Positions 7,268 to 15,789 of a stretch of DNA of 64,000 bases are shown in pieces. The notes below the pieces were generated by a model. The model ran no database searches and was not told the DNA's origin. It was given only the letters and a program-made list of their open reading frames with translations. Where the stretch lies: NCBI RefSeq assembly GCF_000282895.1, contig NZ_ALBQ01000044.1:1-64000 (forward strand), written 5' to 3'. Origin of the DNA: Sphingomonas sp. ATCC 31555 (GTDB taxonomy: Bacteria; Pseudomonadota; Alphaproteobacteria; Sphingomonadales; Sphingomonadaceae). Position numbers and translations under genes: made by a program. How positions within the stretch are numbered: position 1 is the first letter of the stretch; each line of letters begins with the position of its first letter.

Positions 7268-9157
7268 TCAGCGGGGTTGGAGCAGCTTGTCGAGGCCAGC
7301 CTCTCCTTCGACCGTCTTGACCAGGTGCGGATAGCGCAGCCCGTCATGATAGTCGATGATAACCTCTCGGTAACGATCGTCCCGTTTCAGAGTTAATTGA
7401 ATTGGTGTCTTGGTGCCCTTGGCCGCCTTGATCGCCTCGACCAATGCTTCGCTGGAATAGCTGCGGCCATTTACCGCAATGATCTCGTCGGCGACGGTGA
7501 CGCCCGCTTTGAACGCCGGACTGTCCCAGGCGACGCCGGCGATCCCGCTCTTGCCCAGCGCCAGACCCAGCGAATAGCTGAGATCCGTGGTGCCGGAGCG
7601 CGTCATCTTGTTCGGCACATCGGTGTAGACGAGCTTGTAGCCATTGCGCTCGAAGCCCTTCAGCGGCGCGCGATCGGAAACGTCGTGCAAGCGCGCGGTG
7701 AGCAGCGTGCGCCAGTCATAACGCTGGATCCCCTCCAGCGTCTTCACCACATCGTCGAACGTGTAGGTGACCTCGCCGTAATCGCCGTCGCGGCCGCCGA
7801 AGAAGATGCGAGCGAAATCGTCGATCGACTTGGTACCACGGCTTTGCTCGCGCAGGATGGAGTCGACCTCCATCCACACCAGCAGACCTTCATTGTAATA
7901 ATCTTCCGAACGCTGCCAGCTGGTCCATGCCTTGGGCGCGCGGGGGGTGAGGATCGGATCGTTGGTCGTATCGATCAGCGGGCGCCACTCGCGGCCGGCG
8001 CGCGTATCGAGCGCCGCCATGATGCCTGCATAGCCTTCCAGCGTCTCTTCCTTGGAGACCAAGCCCGACCGCGCTTGAAAGACATACCCCCAGAACTGTG
8101 TCTGACCTTCATAGACCCAAAGCGACTGATCGCGCATGGGCATCCGGAAGTCGGGAGTCCAGAGCTCCGCGCCGCGACGATATTTGCCGTCCCAGCTATG
8201 AGTGAATTCATGGGGCAGCAGATTGCGCGACCCCGCCTGCTCTGCCCATTTGGTGAAATAGCCCGGCCGCACGCCATTTTCCGAGCTGCGGTGGTGCTCC
8301 AGCCCGATGCCGCCGAGCTTGTCGCTGATCGACAGCAGGAAGTGATATTGATCGTAATGCTGGGCGCCGAACGTCTTCACCGCCTGTTCGACCAGCCGCT
8401 TATGCGCATCGATCTGCTCGGGCTTGGCCTCGAGCTCCTCGGCGCTGTCTGCCACGACGTCGAGCGTCACGCGATCGGTGAGCGGGAACTTGCGATAATG
8501 GCGGCCGGCGATCACCGGCGAATCCACCAGGATTTCGTAGCTGGTCGTTTCATAGGCATAAGTCGACCCCGTCGCCTTGGCTGGCACCGCGCCCGCCGCC
8601 GTCCAGCCTTCCGGATACTTCACCGTCGCCTGAATGGGGATGCGGCGCGTGAAATAGCCCGCCGGATAGAGGCTGAGCGAGTTGAACTGCAGACTCATCA
8701 TCTCGGGCGTCATCACGATCCGGCCCTGATCGCCCTCAGTGGCCGACACGAACTGGAATTCGATATCTAGCTGCTTGGTACCGTTCGGTACATCAATATG
8801 GAAGGCGAACACGTCTACCGTGTCGCGCGTCCAGGGCAGGCGCTTGCCGCCGGCACGGATCTGCAGGCCGGCAAGCTTTTCAATCTCGCCGCGGGGGCCA
8901 TGCTTGCCCGGCAGCCATTCGGGGAAAAGCAAGGTAACGCGTCCGGCCTTGGCGACCGGGATCGTTTCCCGCACGCGGAAGATGCCGCGCATCGTGTCCG
9001 TGGCGTCGACGGTGAGCTTGATCGTTCCCGGATAGGCAACGTCGCGCGCGGCCGGGATCGTGTCGACGAACGATGTCGGCTGCGGCGCTGAGTTCTGCGC
9101 CAGCGCGGGCGTGGTGGTGGCCAGCAGCAGGCTGGCAAGCGACATGGCGCGAAACAT
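7268..9157 (-). CDS. M61 family metallopeptidase with PDZ domain
   Basis: A 629-aa exported zinc peptidase of the M61 (glycyl aminopeptidase) family. A signal peptide (MFRAMSLASLLLATTTPALA) leads into an N-terminal beta domain. The zinc motif HEFTH lies at H316-H320 in LLPHEFTHSWDGK, with further ligand and catalytic residues in WVYEGQTQFWG. A PDZ domain sits at about residues 530-610 (SLGLALGKSGIAGVAW, then GVTVADEIIAVNGRSY). It probably trims small peptides in the periplasm. The ATG at 9157 lacks a strong ribosome binding site, and an alternative ATG 12 bp inside would keep a shorter signal peptide. Confidence 0.9.
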   Translation of the reverse strand: MFRAMSLASLLLATTTPALAQNSAPQPTSFVDTIPAARDVAYPGTIKLTVDATDTMRGIFRVRETIPVAKAGRVTLLFPEWLPGKHGPRGEIEKLAGLQIRAGGKRLPWTRDTVDVFAFHIDVPNGTKQLDIEFQFVSATEGDQGRIVMTPEMMSLQFNSLSLYPAGYFTRRIPIQATVKYPEGWTAAGAVPAKATGSTYAYETTSYEILVDSPVIAGRHYRKFPLTDRVTLDVVADSAEELEAKPEQIDAHKRLVEQAVKTFGAQHYDQYHFLLSISDKLGGIGLEHHRSSENGVRPGYFTKWAEQAGSRNLLPHEFTHSWDGKYRRGAELWTPDFRMPMRDQSLWVYEGQTQFWGYVFQARSGLVSKEETLEGYAGIMAALDTRAGREWRPLIDTTNDPILTPRAPKAWTSWQRSEDYYNEGLLVWMEVDSILREQSRGTKSIDDFARIFFGGRDGDYGEVTYTFDDVVKTLEGIQRYDWRTLLTARLHDVSDRAPLKGFERNGYKLVYTDVPNKMTRSGTTDLSYSLGLALGKSGIAGVAWDSPAFKAGVTVADEIIAVNGRSYSSEALVEAIKAAKGTKTPIQLTLKRDDRYREVIIDYHDGLRYPHLVKTVEGEAGLDKLLQPR

Positions 9158-9248
9158 TCGGTGACGGCCCCTTATGACGAGTTTCCAAGCAAGAATGCGC
9201 CCGGATCGGGTAACATTGTTGCTCGGGAATGTCCCCGGGGCAAGGGGC

Positions 9249-9965
9249 TCAGCTCAGTTCGTCGTCCTTGTACTTGATCTGCAGAAAATGGCCGCGTGTG
9301 GCCAACGCGTCGAGGTCGCCCTGAGCCAGCTGTGCCGTCATCTCCGCGATTTCCTCGTCGATCACCTGCAGGCCTTGTGCCAGCTGCTGATCGGGCGTCA
9401 GGCCGTTACGAGCAACGGTGCGCAGTGGCTCGGGGACACGGCCATAGCCCTTGACCAGCTCGGGCAGTTGCTCGCCGATGAGCTTGCGAACTTCATTGGC
9501 CGCGGGGGAGGTTTCGTCGAGGCGGGCGAGCTGCGGCGCCAGCGTTTCCAGCTTCACGCCGATTGAATCCACCAGCGTGCGCGCCGGCGCCGGCAAGGCC
9601 AGCCGCTGCGTCTCCAGCCAGCGCTCGGTGGTGGCCGGCAATGCCTTGAGCGGCACCTGCACCAGTTGCTCGACCCGTGGTGCCGTCGTGACAGGCAGGG
9701 TGGCGAAAACAAACGTCGCCAGGATCAGCAGTGCCATCACTGCTAGCGCGCCGAACATGCCAATCCCGGTCGGCAGCAGCATGCCGACGGCGATTGCGGC
9801 AATGATGATCACTGCGTCCGCCGCAGCGATTCGGCCCAGTCGCGCAAGGATCTCCGCCTCGCGCCGCTTGCGGGTGCGGGTGGCGAGCGCGCCTTCGGTG
9901 CGGGCGCGCGAACGCTCGATCAGTTCCTCGCCGCGGGCGAGCAGGCGGTCCACGTCACTCGGCAT
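9249..9965 (-). CDS. XpaC-like two-TM membrane protein
   Basis: A 238-aa protein with a basic cytosolic N-terminus (RTRKRREAEILARLGRIAAA), two adjacent transmembrane helices at about residues 50-90 and a C-terminal helical domain of about 145 residues. I recognise no catalytic motif. Its architecture and its position 6 bp after a TelA-family gene match the XpaC-TelA pair known from Firmicutes, so XpaC-like is my inference from context rather than from clear sequence identity. It probably works with the TelA protein at the membrane. Confidence 0.6.
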   Translation of the reverse strand: MPSDVDRLLARGEELIERSRARTEGALATRTRKRREAEILARLGRIAAADAVIIIAAIAVGMLLPTGIGMFGALAVMALLILATFVFATLPVTTAPRVEQLVQVPLKALPATTERWLETQRLALPAPARTLVDSIGVKLETLAPQLARLDETSPAANEVRKLIGEQLPELVKGYGRVPEPLRTVARNGLTPDQQLAQGLQVIDEEIAEMTAQLAQGDLDALATRGHFLQIKYKDDELS

Positions 9966-9971
9966 CGCGGG

Positions 9972-11177
9972 TTACATCGCCTCCAGCTTGAAGCCGTCCG
10001 CCGTGCCGCTCAGGCGGTTCTGCTCGGCACCCTCGGCACGGGCGATATAGCCCTTCGACTTCTCGACCTCGTTCGACAGCGTGTTGACCGTCACCTTCAT
10101 GCTGTCGAGCGCCTTGAGCTTGAAGGTGTCGATCGCGTCCATCGTGTCGTAGATGTTCTGGAAGGCCCGCTGCAGCGTCTCGACGGGAATGGTCGAGCTC
10201 GCCGCCTGTTCGTGAATCGCTGCCGTCTGGCTCTTGAGCAACTGCCCGGTGGAATCAATCAGGTTGGCGGTTGTGGTGTTGAGCGCGGTGATCTGGTCGA
10301 GCACCAGCTTCTGATTGTTGAGCGCCTGCGCCACGGTGACCGCGGTGCGCAGCGCCGAGACGGTGGTGGTCGACGCGCGATCAACACCCTTGATAAGCTC
10401 GACATTGTTCTTCTTGACCAGGTCGAGCGCGAGATAGCCCTGAACCGTCACCGCCATCTGAGTGAGCAGGTCCTGGGTGCGCTGACGGACATAGAAGAGC
10501 GCGGTCTCGCGGATCGCCTTGGCCTTCGCGGGATCGGTGTGATCCAGCTCGTTGGCCTTGTCCTCGAGCTTTTCGTCCATCGCCTTGGAAAGGTAGATCA
10601 TCTGCTCGAGACGCCCCATCGCGTTCCACAGATTGGCGCGCTCGGTGGCGATCGCGGCATTGTCCTGCAGCAGCTCGTCCTTGCCGTTGGCCAGGTTCTT
10701 GAGGATGCCGTTGATGTGGCTCTGGGACGATTGGTACTTGCGGAAATAGTTGGTTAGCGCGCCGCCCCCGAAGAGCTTCGACAGGAAGCCGTCCTTGCCG
10801 CCGATAAGCTTGCCGTTGCGCGAGGGATCGAGGTCTTCCACCGTCTTGCGTAGCGCCAGCAGGTCGGCGCCGACCCCACTATCATTGCCCATGGCGCGCA
10901 CCGGGCGATCAAGGAAGCGGTTCGACTGGCCGGCCGCGTCGCGGATTTCCTTCTGGCCCATCGCAGCGATCGCATCGACACGCTTGCCGAATTCGGGCGA
11001 GTTCACGTCCTGCGCAATCAGATCGTCGATGAAGCCGGTGACGCGCTTGTCCAACTCCGACTTCTTCGTGTCCTCCACCGGTACGAGGCCCGCCGCCTTT
11101 TCCGGAGCCACGGCAGGGACGGGATCGGGGGGCGTGAGCACCAGATTCTGATCGGCCGTCGCAGTTTCCGTCGCCAT
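9972..11177 (-). CDS. Toxic anion resistance protein, TelA family
   Basis: A 401-aa, largely helical cytosolic protein of the TelA/KlaA family, whose members are linked to tellurite and other toxic-anion or cell-wall stress, though the biochemical role is unknown. Recognisable stretches are FLSKLFGGGALTNYFRKYQS, KNLANGKDELLQDNAAI and NVELIKGVDRASTTTVSALR. I place the start at ATG 11177 (MATETATADQ) because a GGAGAGAGAG ribosome binding site precedes it, whereas the longer open frame upstream lacks one. It is the first gene of a two-gene operon with the XpaC-like protein. Confidence 0.88.
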   Translation of the reverse strand: MATETATADQNLVLTPPDPVPAVAPEKAAGLVPVEDTKKSELDKRVTGFIDDLIAQDVNSPEFGKRVDAIAAMGQKEIRDAAGQSNRFLDRPVRAMGNDSGVGADLLALRKTVEDLDPSRNGKLIGGKDGFLSKLFGGGALTNYFRKYQSSQSHINGILKNLANGKDELLQDNAAIATERANLWNAMGRLEQMIYLSKAMDEKLEDKANELDHTDPAKAKAIRETALFYVRQRTQDLLTQMAVTVQGYLALDLVKKNNVELIKGVDRASTTTVSALRTAVTVAQALNNQKLVLDQITALNTTTANLIDSTGQLLKSQTAAIHEQAASSTIPVETLQRAFQNIYDTMDAIDTFKLKALDSMKVTVNTLSNEVEKSKGYIARAEGAEQNRLSGTADGFKLEAM

Positions 11178-11328
11178 CGTCACTCTCTCTCCAACTCCGT
11201 GCGCGCAACCATGCAGGCGAAGCACATATCCCGCAAGTGTGCGATGTAGATAGCACAGTGGTGGATTCAACTTGATTCCGTTCCACCCGCCGAGGCTTAT
11301 GAGGACAATTGTTATGGAGGGGAGCGTT

Positions 11329-11862
11329 ATGGATGCGATCGGGCGACGCGAGCTTCTGGGTGCGATGGGCATGATCGGCGTTGCTGCCGCCAACGCCCGT
11401 GCGGCCGCTCCGCAGGCGAAGGCGTCGGAACGGCTGACCGAGCTGCCACTGGAATTCGCTTATGAGGCGATCGTCACGCTCGCAGCGGGGACGCCGGTGG
11501 GCAAGACGCCATATGGCACGCGCAATCGCATTCCGATCACTGGCGGCACGTTCGAGGGCCCGCGTATCCGCGGCAAGGTGCTGCCCGGCGGCATGGACTG
11601 GCAGCTGGCGCGGCCGGATCGCATGCTGGACGTATACGCCGACTACATGATGCAAGCCGATGACGGCACGCTGATCCACGTCATAAACAAGGGGCTGGTC
11701 AGCCTCGATCCTGCGCGGCCTTATGTCCGCACCATTCCATGGCTAGAGGTGTCGGAAGGGCCGCATGACTGGCTGAACCAGTCGCTGTTCACCGGCACGA
11801 TCGGTGCGCCGCCTTCGGACCGGGGGTCGGCCGTGCGGATCACAGTCTATCGAATCCTGTAG
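11329..11862 (+). CDS. DUF3237 protein with Tat signal
   Basis: A 177-aa protein with an N-terminal twin-arginine signal ([20 protein letters not shown]) and a DUF3237 domain ([35 protein letters not shown], then [12 protein letters not shown]). The domain folds as a small beta-barrel and is of unknown function. I chose the ATG at 11329 because GGAGGGGAG lies directly in front of it; the upstream in-frame starts have no such site. It is divergent from the TelA gene, with about 150 bp of shared upstream DNA, and is followed by typA on the same strand after 105 bp. Confidence 0.8.
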   Translation: MDAIGRRELLGAMGMIGVAAANARAAAPQAKASERLTELPLEFAYEAIVTLAAGTPVGKTPYGTRNRIPITGGTFEGPRIRGKVLPGGMDWQLARPDRMLDVYADYMMQADDGTLIHVINKGLVSLDPARPYVRTIPWLEVSEGPHDWLNQSLFTGTIGAPPSDRGSAVRITVYRIL

Positions 11863-11967
11863 CGGGAAAGCCCGGAGGAACCGCACCGCGCAGGGGCCTT
11901 CCCGCGGCGCACCATTTCGGCTATGGGCGCGGCCGTACGCGCGCTCCCGCGCCAATCAGGAAATCGC

Positions 11968-13809
11968 ATGAATCTCCGTAACGTCGCGATCATCGCGCAC
12001 GTCGACCACGGCAAGACCACCCTCGTCGACCAGCTTTTCCGCCAGTCCGGCACCTTCCGCGACAACCAGCGCGTCGAAGAGCGTGCGATGGATTCGAACG
12101 ATCTTGAGAAAGAGCGCGGGATTACGATTCTCGCCAAGCCTACCTCGGTCGACTGGGCGCCGGAGGGGCAGCCCGACAATATCACCCGCATCAACATCGT
12201 CGACACGCCCGGCCACGCCGATTTCGGCGGCGAGGTGGAGCGCATCCTGAGCATGGTCGACGGCGTGATTCTGCTGGTCGATTCGTCGGAAGGCGCGATG
12301 CCGCAGACGAAGTTCGTGACCGGCAAGGCGTTGAAGCTGGGCCTGCGTCCGATCGTGGTCGTCAACAAGATCGACCGCGCCGATTCGCGCGTGCAGGAAG
12401 TGCTCGACGAAGTGTTCGACCTCTTCGTCACCCTTGAGGCGACTGACGAACAGCTTGATTTTCCTGTGCTTTATGCGTCGGGCCGCAACGGCTATGCCTC
12501 GGACGATCCCGATGCGCGCGAAGGCACGCTGGTGCCGCTGTTTGAGAAGATCGTCGAGCATGTGCCCCCGCCCAAGGTGGATCCCGACGCCGAGTTCAAG
12601 TTCCTCGTGACGCTGCTCGATCGCGACAACTTCCTCGGCCGCATCCTTACCGGCCGTGTTGAGAGCGGCACGGTACGGCTGAACCAGCCGATTCACGCGC
12701 TGGACAATGACGGCAATGTCATCGAGACCGGCCGCGCATCGAAGATCCTGTCGTTCCGCGGCCTGGATCGCGTGCCGGTGGAAGAAGCCAAGGCGGGCGA
12801 CATCATCAGCCTCGCCGGCCTGGCGATTGCTACTGTTTCGAACACCATTGCCGACACCTCGGTCAGCGAGCCGCTGCACGCGCAGCCGATCGACCCGCCG
12901 ACGCTGTCGATGCGCTTCGCCGTCAACGACTCGCCGATGGCGGGCCGCGAGGGCAGCAAGGTGACGAGCCGCATGATCCGCGACCGCTTGCTGCGCGAAG
13001 CCGAATCGAACGTCGCCATCAAGGTGACCGAGAGCGAGGACAAGGACAGCTACGAAGTCGCCGGTCGCGGCGAACTCCAGCTGGGCGTGCTGATCGAAAC
13101 GATGCGCCGCGAAGGCTTCGAACTGGGCATCAGCCGTCCGCGCGTGCTGTTCCGCGAAGGCGAGAACGGCCGTGAAGAGCCGTACGAGACCGTCGTGATT
13201 GACGTGGACGAGGAATTCTCGGGCACGGTCGTCGACAAGATGAACCAGCGCAAGGCCGAGATGACCGACATGCGTCCCTCGGGCGGCGGCAAGACCCGCA
13301 TCACCTTCTCGGCACCGTCGCGTGGCCTGATCGGCTATCACGGCGAGTTCCTGTCGGACACCCGCGGCACCGGCATTATGAACCGCCTGTTCGAGAAGTA
13401 CGGGCCGTACAAGGGCAAGATCGAAGGCCGCAAGAACGGCGTGCTGATCTCCAACGGCGCCGGCGAAGCCCAGGGCTATGCGCTGGGTCCGCTCGAAGAG
13501 CGCGGCATCCTGTTCGTCGGCCACGGTGAGGCCCTGTACGAGGGCATGATCATCGGCGAGAACGCCAAGACGGAAGACCTTGAGGTCAACCCGATGAAGG
13601 CGAAGCAGCTGACCAACTTCCGCGCTTCGGGCGGCAAGGACGACGCGATCCGCCTGACCCCGCCGAAGAAGATGACGCTGGAACAGGCCATCGCCTACAT
13701 CGACGACGACGAGATGGTCGAAGTAACGCCCAAGACGATCCGTCTGCGCAAGCGCTTCCTCGATCCGAACGAGCGCAAGCGCGCTAGCCGGGCGAAGTCG
13801 GCCGCGTAA
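11968..13809 (+). CDS. typA: Translational GTPase TypA/BipA
   Basis: A 613-aa ribosome-associated GTPase of the TypA/BipA family, which assists large-subunit assembly and translation under stress. The G1 motif AHVDHGKTT spans residues 10-18, followed by [11 protein letters not shown] (switch I), [13 protein letters not shown] (G3) and NKIDRAD (G4). Domains II, III and V and the C-terminal domain follow ([15 protein letters not shown]). An AGGA precedes ATG 11968; the longer open frame upstream is not needed. Codon use is strongly biased to C/G-ending codons, as expected for a well-expressed gene. A rho-independent terminator follows at 13838. Confidence 0.96.
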   Translation: MNLRNVAIIAHVDHGKTTLVDQLFRQSGTFRDNQRVEERAMDSNDLEKERGITILAKPTSVDWAPEGQPDNITRINIVDTPGHADFGGEVERILSMVDGVILLVDSSEGAMPQTKFVTGKALKLGLRPIVVVNKIDRADSRVQEVLDEVFDLFVTLEATDEQLDFPVLYASGRNGYASDDPDAREGTLVPLFEKIVEHVPPPKVDPDAEFKFLVTLLDRDNFLGRILTGRVESGTVRLNQPIHALDNDGNVIETGRASKILSFRGLDRVPVEEAKAGDIISLAGLAIATVSNTIADTSVSEPLHAQPIDPPTLSMRFAVNDSPMAGREGSKVTSRMIRDRLLREAESNVAIKVTESEDKDSYEVAGRGELQLGVLIETMRREGFELGISRPRVLFREGENGREEPYETVVIDVDEEFSGTVVDKMNQRKAEMTDMRPSGGGKTRITFSAPSRGLIGYHGEFLSDTRGTGIMNRLFEKYGPYKGKIEGRKNGVLISNGAGEAQGYALGPLEERGILFVGHGEALYEGMIIGENAKTEDLEVNPMKAKQLTNFRASGGKDDAIRLTPPKKMTLEQAIAYIDDDEMVEVTPKTIRLRKRFLDPNERKRASRAKSAA

Positions 13810-13837
13810 CCTCGCCGCCTTACAAGGGCGAGAATGG

Positions 13838-13866
13838 GCCCCTGCCGGCGACGGCGGGGGCTTTCT
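13838..13866 (+). terminator. Rho-independent terminator after typA
   Basis: A 10-bp stem GCCCCTGCCG/CGGCGGGGGC with one G-T wobble and a GCGA loop is followed by TTTCTCGTT. It lies 29 bp after the typA stop and probably ends that transcript before the convergent rhodanese gene. Confidence 0.8.
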
Positions 13867-13940
13867 CGTTGAAAGGCCTCGGCACCCTTGCCGCCGGCAT
13901 CCCGGCGTTCGCTGGAGTTACGGCAGAGGTGGAGGGATGC

Positions 13941-14468
13941 CTAGGCTGAAGCGCGGTTCCACGGCATGCGCTGGAGCAGCAGGCCTAGGCCGCACCAGCC
14001 GCTCATCCCCGCGAACGCCAACATGAAGCCAAAGAAGCCAGCGGCGTAGAAGCCCGGCGTAAAGCCGGCGAGCCCCGCCAGCGTGAAGGCCAGAACCAAA
14101 AGGCCGACGATCATCTGCACCTGGCGGAAGATCGAGACGCGGGGCGCGGCCGTGCCGGCGAGCGGCAGGCCGGCGGCGGCCCAGGCTTCGATCCCGCCAC
14201 TGAGGTTGCTCACCCGATCGCCCAGCATCCCGTGCGCCAGCGCACAGGCTTGGCCGCCGCGCCCGCCTTTCTGGCACTGAAAGATCAACAGCCGGTCGGC
14301 TGGCAGATCGGCATCGACGAGCAGCGCCGGCAGCGCTCGCAGCGGCATCGAGGCGGCATAGGGAATATGGCTGGCGGCGAACTCATCCGGCTCGCGTACG
14401 TCGATCAGCATCGCCTCGCCACGGGCTAGCAGGCGGTGCGCCTCGGGCGCGCTTATGATGGCGGTCAT
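13941..14468 (-). CDS. Rhodanese-DUF2892 membrane protein, YgaP-like
   Basis: A 175-aa two-part protein. Residues 1-105 are a single rhodanese domain with the active-site loop CQKGGR (LLIFQCQKGGRGGQAC) and LIDVREPDEFAASHIP. Residues 115-170 form a two-helix DUF2892 membrane hairpin ending in GWCGLGLLLQRMPWN. This is the architecture of E. coli YgaP, a membrane sulfurtransferase carrying persulfide. The start ATG overlaps the stop of the ArsR-family gene by 4 bp, so regulator and enzyme are co-transcribed as in ygaVP. Expected role: handling of sulfane sulfur at the membrane. Confidence 0.87.
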   Translation of the reverse strand: MTAIISAPEAHRLLARGEAMLIDVREPDEFAASHIPYAASMPLRALPALLVDADLPADRLLIFQCQKGGRGGQACALAHGMLGDRVSNLSGGIEAWAAAGLPLAGTAAPRVSIFRQVQMIVGLLVLAFTLAGLAGFTPGFYAAGFFGFMLAFAGMSGWCGLGLLLQRMPWNRASA

Positions 14469-14794
14469 GCGTGATCCTTTTCGCAGAAATGAGCGTGGAG
14501 TACCGCCATGAGATCGCGGGCGGCGGGGTGGATTATCGTGTAGAACAACGTCCGATGTTCGCGCCGAGCGGCAACGATTCCCTCGTCCTTCAGCTTGTTG
14601 AGATGCTGCGACATCGACGTCGGCGCGATCCCGGTCGCGTCGATCAGCGCGCCGACGCTGCGCTCGCCTTCCACCAGCGCGCACAGGATCATCAGCCGGT
14701 TCGGATTGGCGAGGCCCGAGAGCAAGGCGGCGACGCCGGCAGCCTTGGGCGCCATCGCTTCCATCAGGGGATGTACGGAGAGACTTGCGTTCAT
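14465..14794 (-). CDS. ArsR-family repressor, YgaV/BigR/SqrR-like
   Basis: A 109-aa winged-helix repressor. The recognition helix region is IAPTSMSQHLNKLKDEGIVA and the wing RREHRTLFYTI. It carries exactly two cysteines, C38 in LMILCALVEGE and C104 in HAHFCEKD. Their spacing (66 residues) and placement match the paired cysteines of the persulfide sensors BigR and SqrR, whose oxidation to a polysulfide bridge releases DNA. Together with the rhodanese-DUF2892 gene it cotranscribes, I infer a persulfide- or redox-responsive repressor. The intergenic region to the divergent gene is only 50 bp and holds phased repeats and an inverted repeat suited to be its operator. Confidence 0.85.
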   Translation of the reverse strand: MNASLSVHPLMEAMAPKAAGVAALLSGLANPNRLMILCALVEGERSVGALIDATGIAPTSMSQHLNKLKDEGIVAARREHRTLFYTIIHPAARDLMAVLHAHFCEKDHA

Positions 14795-14803
14795 TGCACT
14801 TCT

Positions 14804-14831
14804 ATATCAATTCATATCAATGTGAATCAAT
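14804..14831. promoter_or_regulatory. Likely operator between divergent ArsR and CMD genes
   Basis: Three ATCAAT hexamers start at 14806, 14816 and 14826, exactly one helical turn apart, and an inverted repeat ATTCA-N8-TGAAT spans 14810-14827. The tract is AT-rich in otherwise GC-rich DNA and lies in the 50-bp gap between the repressor and the CxxC-containing gene, so a bound dimer could repress both directions. Binding by the local ArsR protein is inferred. Confidence 0.6.
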
Positions 14832-14844
14832 AGGGGGTTGCCCA

Positions 14845-15201
14845 ATGGCCAAGGATTATCGTGCGTTCACCCAGGATATCTCCGCCTATTCGGCGCAGCT
14901 GCGAAAGCTGGCGCCCGAGCCCATGGCGGGCTTTCACGCCCTTGCGAAGGCGGCAGGTGCGGAAGGTGCGGTGGACGCCAAGACCAAGGAACTGATCGCG
15001 CTGGCGATCGGCGTTACCCAGCGTTGCGACGGCTGCATCGGCTTCCACGCCAAGGCACTGGTGAGCATGGGTGCGAGCCGTGCCGAAATAGCCGAAGTGA
15101 TGGCGATGTGCGTCTATATGGGCGGGGGCCCCGCGCTGATGTACGCCGCCGATGCGCTGCGTGCATATGACCAGTTTGCCGAAGGAGCGGCTGCGGCCTG
15201 A
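14845..15201 (+). CDS. Carboxymuconolactone decarboxylase-family protein (AhpD-like)
   Basis: A 118-aa all-helical protein of the CMD/AhpD-like family. The redox motif CDGC (C61, C64) followed by H68 in RCDGCIGFHAKALVSMGA marks it as an AhpD-like disulfide reductase or alkylhydroperoxidase rather than a true decarboxylase, whose members lack the CxxC. AGGGGG precedes ATG 14845. It is divergent from the ArsR repressor and shares its 50-bp control region, so it is probably induced by the same signal as the rhodanese operon. No obvious downstream partner follows on this strand. Confidence 0.88.
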   Translation: MAKDYRAFTQDISAYSAQLRKLAPEPMAGFHALAKAAGAEGAVDAKTKELIALAIGVTQRCDGCIGFHAKALVSMGASRAEIAEVMAMCVYMGGGPALMYAADALRAYDQFAEGAAAA

Positions 15202-15327
15202 TGCCGGCGTGCGGAAGCGGGGAGCGTCTACACAGCGCTCCCCTGCCGCCAGCGCGGCTGGTGGGTAAACGACGGAACACAGGCGCTCGATTTTCGGGGA
15301 CCTGCTTCGCCAGGGTTGGGCGCCCGG

Positions 15328-15789
15328 CTACAGCTCGCGCGTCAAAAACCGGCTGTGGGGATCGTCGTCGCGGTAGCTGCCGAAAGCGGGGCAAGGGACG
15401 AAGCCGGCGCGGGCGTAAAGCCGAAGAGCGGGCTCGAAGCTCGGAGCCGTACCGGTTTCGAGGCTTAGTCGGGTAAGGCCCCGCGCCCGCGCCGTTTCGA
15501 GGATGTGATTCAGGATCGCCGCGCCGACGCCCTTGCCGAGATGGGCGGGGGCGGTGCGCATCGACTTCACTTCGCCATGGCGCGCATCGAGCTGCTTGAG
15601 CGCGCCGATGCCGAGCAAGGCCTCGCCCTCCCACGCGCTCCAGAAACTGACGTCTGCCGCCTGAAGACCGGAGAGGTCGAGAAAGTGGCAGCTTTCGCGC
15701 GGCGAGTTGGCGAGCATGCCCGATGCGTGCAAGCGCAGCAGATCCTGCACCTGGGGCGTCTCCAGCCCGCCGTCCCGAATCGCGATCAC
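15328..15789 (-). CDS. GNAT family N-acetyltransferase
   Basis: A 153-aa GNAT domain with the acyl-CoA loop in [20 protein letters not shown] (residues 77-96) and the C-terminal [20 protein letters not shown]. It resembles putative acetyltransferases of the PhnO/ElaA-like size class, with no substrate assignable. Its ATG overlaps the stop of the M14 carboxypeptidase gene by 4 bp, making it the third gene of the lipoprotein-carboxypeptidase-GNAT operon. The convergent gap to the CMD gene (126 bp) holds nothing I recognise. Confidence 0.85.
   Translation of the reverse strand: MIAIRDGGLETPQVQDLLRLHASGMLANSPRESCHFLDLSGLQAADVSFWSAWEGEALLGIGALKQLDARHGEVKSMRTAPAHLGKGVGAAILNHILETARARGLTRLSLETGTAPSFEPALRLYARAGFVPCPAFGSYRDDDPHSRFLTREL

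Noticed and set aside
11956..13524. A 522-aa open frame opposite typA, and similar long antisense frames opposite other genes
   Set aside because: They mirror strongly codon-biased GC-rich genes, are rich in Arg/His/Gln and have no family motifs or ribosome binding sites.
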